A stretch of 64,000 nucleotides of DNA, taken from Phycobacter azelaicus (GTDB lineage: Bacteria > Pseudomonadota > Alphaproteobacteria > Rhodobacterales > Rhodobacteraceae). The stretch spans positions 1,162,001-1,226,000 of the forward strand of contig NZ_WKFH01000003.1 in NCBI RefSeq assembly GCF_014884385.1, written 5' to 3'. How positions within the stretch are numbered: the stretch's first letter is position 1; each line of letters opens with the position of its first letter. The translations under genes were made by a program, and so were the position numbers. The notes beneath the pieces were generated by a model, which was not told the origin of the DNA, ran no database searches, and saw only the letters and a list, made by a program, of their open reading frames with translations. This document shows positions 61,653 to 64,000 of the stretch, in pieces.

Positions 61653-62074
61653 TGGGCTATTGGCTGTTCAAATCCGAACCCTCGACCTGGAGCTGGCAGG
61701 ATCAGCAAGCCAAGGGTGACGCGGGCGAGGAATGGGACGGCGTGCGCAATTACCAGGCGCGCAATTTCATGCGGCAGATGCAGATCGGTGACCGCGGCTT
61801 CTTCTATCATTCTCAGAAGGAGAAATCGGTGGTCGGCATCGTGGAAGTCTGCGCAGAGGCTCACCCTGACAGCACCACCGATGATGACCGCTGGGACTGC
61901 GTCGATATCCGCGCGGTACGCTCTTTCGTAAAACCCGTTTCGCTGGCGCAAATCAAATCTGACCCGCGACTGTCCGATATGGCACTTGTCAAAAGTTCGC
62001 GCCTTTCGGTGCAACCTGTGACAGAGAATGAATGGCGGGTCGTCTGCGCTTTGGGTGACACAGATCCGGATTGA
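61652..62074 (+). CDS. EVE domain protein (PUA-like, THYN1 family)
   Basis: Protein of 140 residues with the EVE fold, related to PUA and YTH domains that bind modified bases in RNA or DNA. MGYWLFKSEPSTWSWQDQQA, WDGVRNYQARNFMRQMQIGDRGFFYHSQKEKSVVGIVEV and the later ALVKSSRLSVQPV are the family signature, including the aromatic pocket residues. Human THYN1 has the same fold. It ends the tsaD-gpsA-YCII-EVE operon; beside a tRNA-modification gene, a role in reading modified RNA is plausible but not shown. Confidence 0.92.
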   Translation: MGYWLFKSEPSTWSWQDQQAKGDAGEEWDGVRNYQARNFMRQMQIGDRGFFYHSQKEKSVVGIVEVCAEAHPDSTTDDDRWDCVDIRAVRSFVKPVSLAQIKSDPRLSDMALVKSSRLSVQPVTENEWRVVCALGDTDPD

Positions 62075-62472
62075 CCTCACAGCATAACGCTGGGTTGCCG
62101 AACTCTGATATCGCTGGTTCTGGATACAAGACGCCGCAAATCAAAAAATCGCTTTGCACGTATAGGATGCTTTAAAACCGAAAAAGGGAAGGCCCTGTGA
62201 AAGCAGGACCTTCCCTTCACCCCGCGTGCTCCATATCCACCACACGCGTATGAGAAATTCGGTTCCTGCCTTCCTGGCGGGTTGTCTTATTGATAGCCTT
62301 AAAGCACCCGTTCGTGCAATCTAATAGCCCGGACAATACCCCTAAAATGCAACATGCATTCTGAGTATGTTTGACGTCCTATTCTAAGGCATCACTGAAC
62401 ACCGGATCCCCGATCAAGCAAGGCCTGGTCAAAGAACTCGCACCCAGCAATCCGCCCGTTCCAAACAAACAC
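62075..62472. other. 398-base gap with a strong minus-strand terminator
   Basis: No protein gene is supported. The only sharp structure is the terminator at 62184-62217, which on the minus strand is followed by a long T-rich tail. It lies about 255 bases after the end of the outer-membrane protein gene. The sequence between is not obviously repetitive and is somewhat more AT-rich. It could be a long 3' untranslated region or a small RNA gene on the minus strand ending at that terminator. I saw no match to tmRNA or SRP RNA. Confidence 0.5.
62184..62217 (-). terminator. Strong terminator, minus strand
   Basis: A 14-base-pair stem with one G-T pair, arms 62184-62197 and 62204-62217, and a six-base loop. 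On the minus strand it runs into TTTTTCGGTTTT. On the plus strand there is no T-run, so it serves a minus-strand transcript: the outer-membrane protein mRNA or a small RNA. Confidence 0.88.
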
Positions 62473-63273
62473 CTATTTTGGGAACAAGTATATCAAAGCA
62501 ATGCGCGCGGCCCAACCGGATGGCCCCCCTGGTGCGGAATCGACGTAGTAGCGGATCCCTCCTGCCAAGCTTACCGGCTGTTTTCCAAAGGTCGTGACCT
62601 TGCTGTAGATCAGAGAAACGGGAATCGAATCTGTGTCCCGCACCCAGTCATGGGTGCCTTCAACCTGCAGCGTCAGGGTCTGCCCGTTGCCGAGCGCTCG
62701 CGCCACGAAGGGCTGGTAGAATGTGGCGCTGACATCCATTGGGCCATCCACATCCCACAGGTGATTGATGAGGCCACCATAGGTCCAACCGTTTTTTTGC
62801 CACAAAGCCACAGCCGTGGGACCAGCAGCAAAAGTATTCGCGCCCAGAGCGTTGTCAGTTGCCGTTGGCAGCAAAAACACGGGCCCTACCCCCCAGATCA
62901 ATCCACCCGCCGTCGGAGCCTTGGGCGAAAAGAAAATGCTCTGCACTATGTCACCGACGCCCGTTTGCCTTGATCCCGGAACCACATCGTTTTGTGTGGT
63001 CAGGGGCACGATCGTGCGCGAAATCAGGTTCCAGTTGTCATTCAGCGAAAATGGAATGACAGGCTGAACGTTCACGGTCACACGAGAGCCTTCACCCCCC
63101 GCACCAATCCCGCGATCATAGTTGAACTGAAACGGGACGCTGATCAGGTCAGCCACTGGATTTGCCAGCTGCTTTGCAAGCGTGTCTTCGTCAGAGGCTT
63201 GGACGCTGCCGGATACACCGACGAGTATGGAGAAAACCAAAAGGGCGAAACGGGAAAATCTGAGAGAGAACAT
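62473..63273 (-). CDS. Outer-membrane beta-barrel protein (MetA-pathway transporter-like)
   Basis: Exported protein of 266 residues. A signal peptide (about 26 residues, FALLVFSILVGVSGSVQAS) is followed by alternating beta-strand pattern with many aromatic residues at strand ends, such as FQFNYDRGIG, VTVNVQPVIPFSLNDNWNLISRTIVPL and ISRT. The C-terminus ends in a strand with an aromatic residue (IALIYLFPK). It resembles proteins annotated as 'transporter' of the phenol-MetA-degradation type. The substrate is unknown. GGAG precedes the ATG. It follows the ahcY terminator on the same strand. Confidence 0.8.
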   Translation of the reverse strand: MFSLRFSRFALLVFSILVGVSGSVQASDEDTLAKQLANPVADLISVPFQFNYDRGIGAGGEGSRVTVNVQPVIPFSLNDNWNLISRTIVPLTTQNDVVPGSRQTGVGDIVQSIFFSPKAPTAGGLIWGVGPVFLLPTATDNALGANTFAAGPTAVALWQKNGWTYGGLINHLWDVDGPMDVSATFYQPFVARALGNGQTLTLQVEGTHDWVRDTDSIPVSLIYSKVTTFGKQPVSLAGGIRYYVDSAPGGPSGWAARIALIYLFPK

Positions 63274-63310
63274 GACGGCTCCAAATTATGTAGCAAATCA
63301 TATCATGCAA

Positions 63311-63338
63311 AAGCCCCCGCGAATTTGTGCGGGGGCTT
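63311..63338 (-). terminator. Terminator after ahcY
   Basis: Ten-base arms AAGCCCCCGC and GCGGGGGCTT with an eight-base loop; on the minus strand followed by TTTTGCATG. It separates ahcY from the outer-membrane protein gene. Confidence 0.9.
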
Positions 63339-63366
63339 TGTCGTTTGGATTTTGGCGATGTGTTGC

Positions 63367-64000
63367 TCAGTATCTGTAGTGTTCCGGCTTGAAGGGGCCC
63401 TCGGGGCTGACGCCGATGTAGGCGGCCTGTTCCGCGCTGAGCTGGGTCAGCTTCACACCGATCCGGCCCAGGTGCAGGCGCGCGACCTTTTCATCCAGAT
63501 GCTTGGGCAGGATGTAGACCTCGTTCTTGTAGTTTTCACCGCGGGTCCACAGCTCGATCTGGGCCAGAACCTGGTTGGTGAAGGAGGCCGACATCACGAA
63601 GGACGGATGCCCCGTCGCATTGCCGAGGTTCAGAAGACGCCCCTCGGACAAAAGGATCAGACGGTTGCCCGAGGGCATCTCGATCATGTCCACCTGTTCC
63701 TTGATATTGGTCCACTTGTGGTTCTTGAGGCTCGCCACTTGGATCTCGTTGTCGAAATGGCCGATGTTGCCGACGATGGCCATGTCCTTCATCTCGCGCA
63801 TGTGCTCGATGCGGATCACGTCCTTGTTGCCGGTGGTGGTGATAAAGATGTCGGCTTGCCCCACCACATCCTCGAGCAGCACAACCTCAAAGCCGTCCAT
63901 CGCCGCCTGCAAAGCGCAGATCGGGTCGGCTTCGGTCACCTTGACCCGCGCGCCCGCACCCGCCAGCGAGGCGGCCGAGCCCTTGCCCACGTCGCCATAG
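63367..64000 (-). CDS. ahcY: Adenosylhomocysteinase, C-terminal part
   Basis: NAD-dependent hydrolase that splits S-adenosylhomocysteine into homocysteine and adenosine, keeping methylation running. About 211 C-terminal residues are visible; the gene runs off the right edge. The NAD-binding region begins at the border (YGDVGKG) and continues with [77 protein letters not shown] and the C-terminal KPEHYRY are family hallmarks. It ends at a strong terminator. Confidence 0.97.
   Translation of the reverse strand, partial: YGDVGKGSAASLAGAGARVKVTEADPICALQAAMDGFEVVLLEDVVGQADIFITTTGNKDVIRIEHMREMKDMAIVGNIGHFDNEIQVASLKNHKWTNIKEQVDMIEMPSGNRLILLSEGRLLNLGNATGHPSFVMSASFTNQVLAQIELWTRGENYKNEVYILPKHLDEKVARLHLGRIGVKLTQLSAEQAAYIGVSPEGPFKPEHYRY

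Overview
The window is a dense, GC-rich bacterial chromosome segment with no insertion sequence, phage gene, CRISPR array or rRNA. The gene set and neighbourhoods fit an alphaproteobacterium of the Rhodobacteraceae (Roseobacter group). The markers are petP/petR, the xseB-ispA-dxs operon, a hemD-mic60-hemY block beside tsaD-gpsA, TRAP transporters and an aerobic benzoyl-CoA (box) cluster of the marine roseobacter type. The species cannot be named from sequence alone.

Layout. 1-5.9 kb: the N-terminal part of a MatB-like acyl-CoA synthetase, a small orphan ORF, a DMT exporter, a Tat-exported PhoD phosphatase, a divergent ohrR/ohr pair with a tandem palindromic operator, and ilvE. 6-10.5 kb: petP-petR, then xseB-ispA-dxs (isoprenoid precursors). 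10.6-16.7 kb: an SDR protein, a lone hydantoinase A, msrB-msrA, a periplasmic glutathione peroxidase, a second DMT exporter and HU. 16.8-20.1 kb: ade-amn, which converts AMP to adenine and then hypoxanthine. 20.3-22.3 kb: a class II aldolase-like protein and a membrane protein. 22.3-27.7 kb: a GlxA/AraC-type regulator divergent from an acyl-CoA dehydrogenase, an NDP-forming CoA ligase and a CaiD-like crotonase, probably one acyl-CoA catabolic module. 27.7-30.2 kb: mtgA, a GST and queG. 30.5-36.6 kb: gltB and gltD (GOGAT). 36.8-39.9 kb: uppP, an NDUFA9-like protein, tRNA-Leu(CAG) and a FAH-family hydrolase.

40.3-53.0 kb is the most interesting region. It holds a TRAP transporter (dctPQM), a benzoate-CoA ligase, an alpha/beta hydrolase, a DUF309 protein, boxC, boxB, a 57-residue Cys-rich protein, boxA, a hotdog thioesterase and boxR. 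All four control regions here (before dctP, the ligase, boxC and boxR) carry TGCA-like half-sites spaced exactly one helical turn apart (TGCA-N6-TGCA type, AT-rich spacers). This suggests that one BoxR regulon includes the transporter. Together these genes would import an aromatic acid, activate it to the CoA thioester, epoxidise it (BoxAB) and open the ring (BoxC). The semialdehyde dehydrogenase BoxD is not in the window.

53-64 kb: a YcaQ-like protein, an orphan LacI regulator, tRNA-Arg(CCT), hemY, mic60 and hemD facing tsaD-gpsA-YCII-EVE, an outer-membrane barrel protein, and the C-terminal part of adenosylhomocysteinase running off the right edge. Terminator hairpins separate many of the units.
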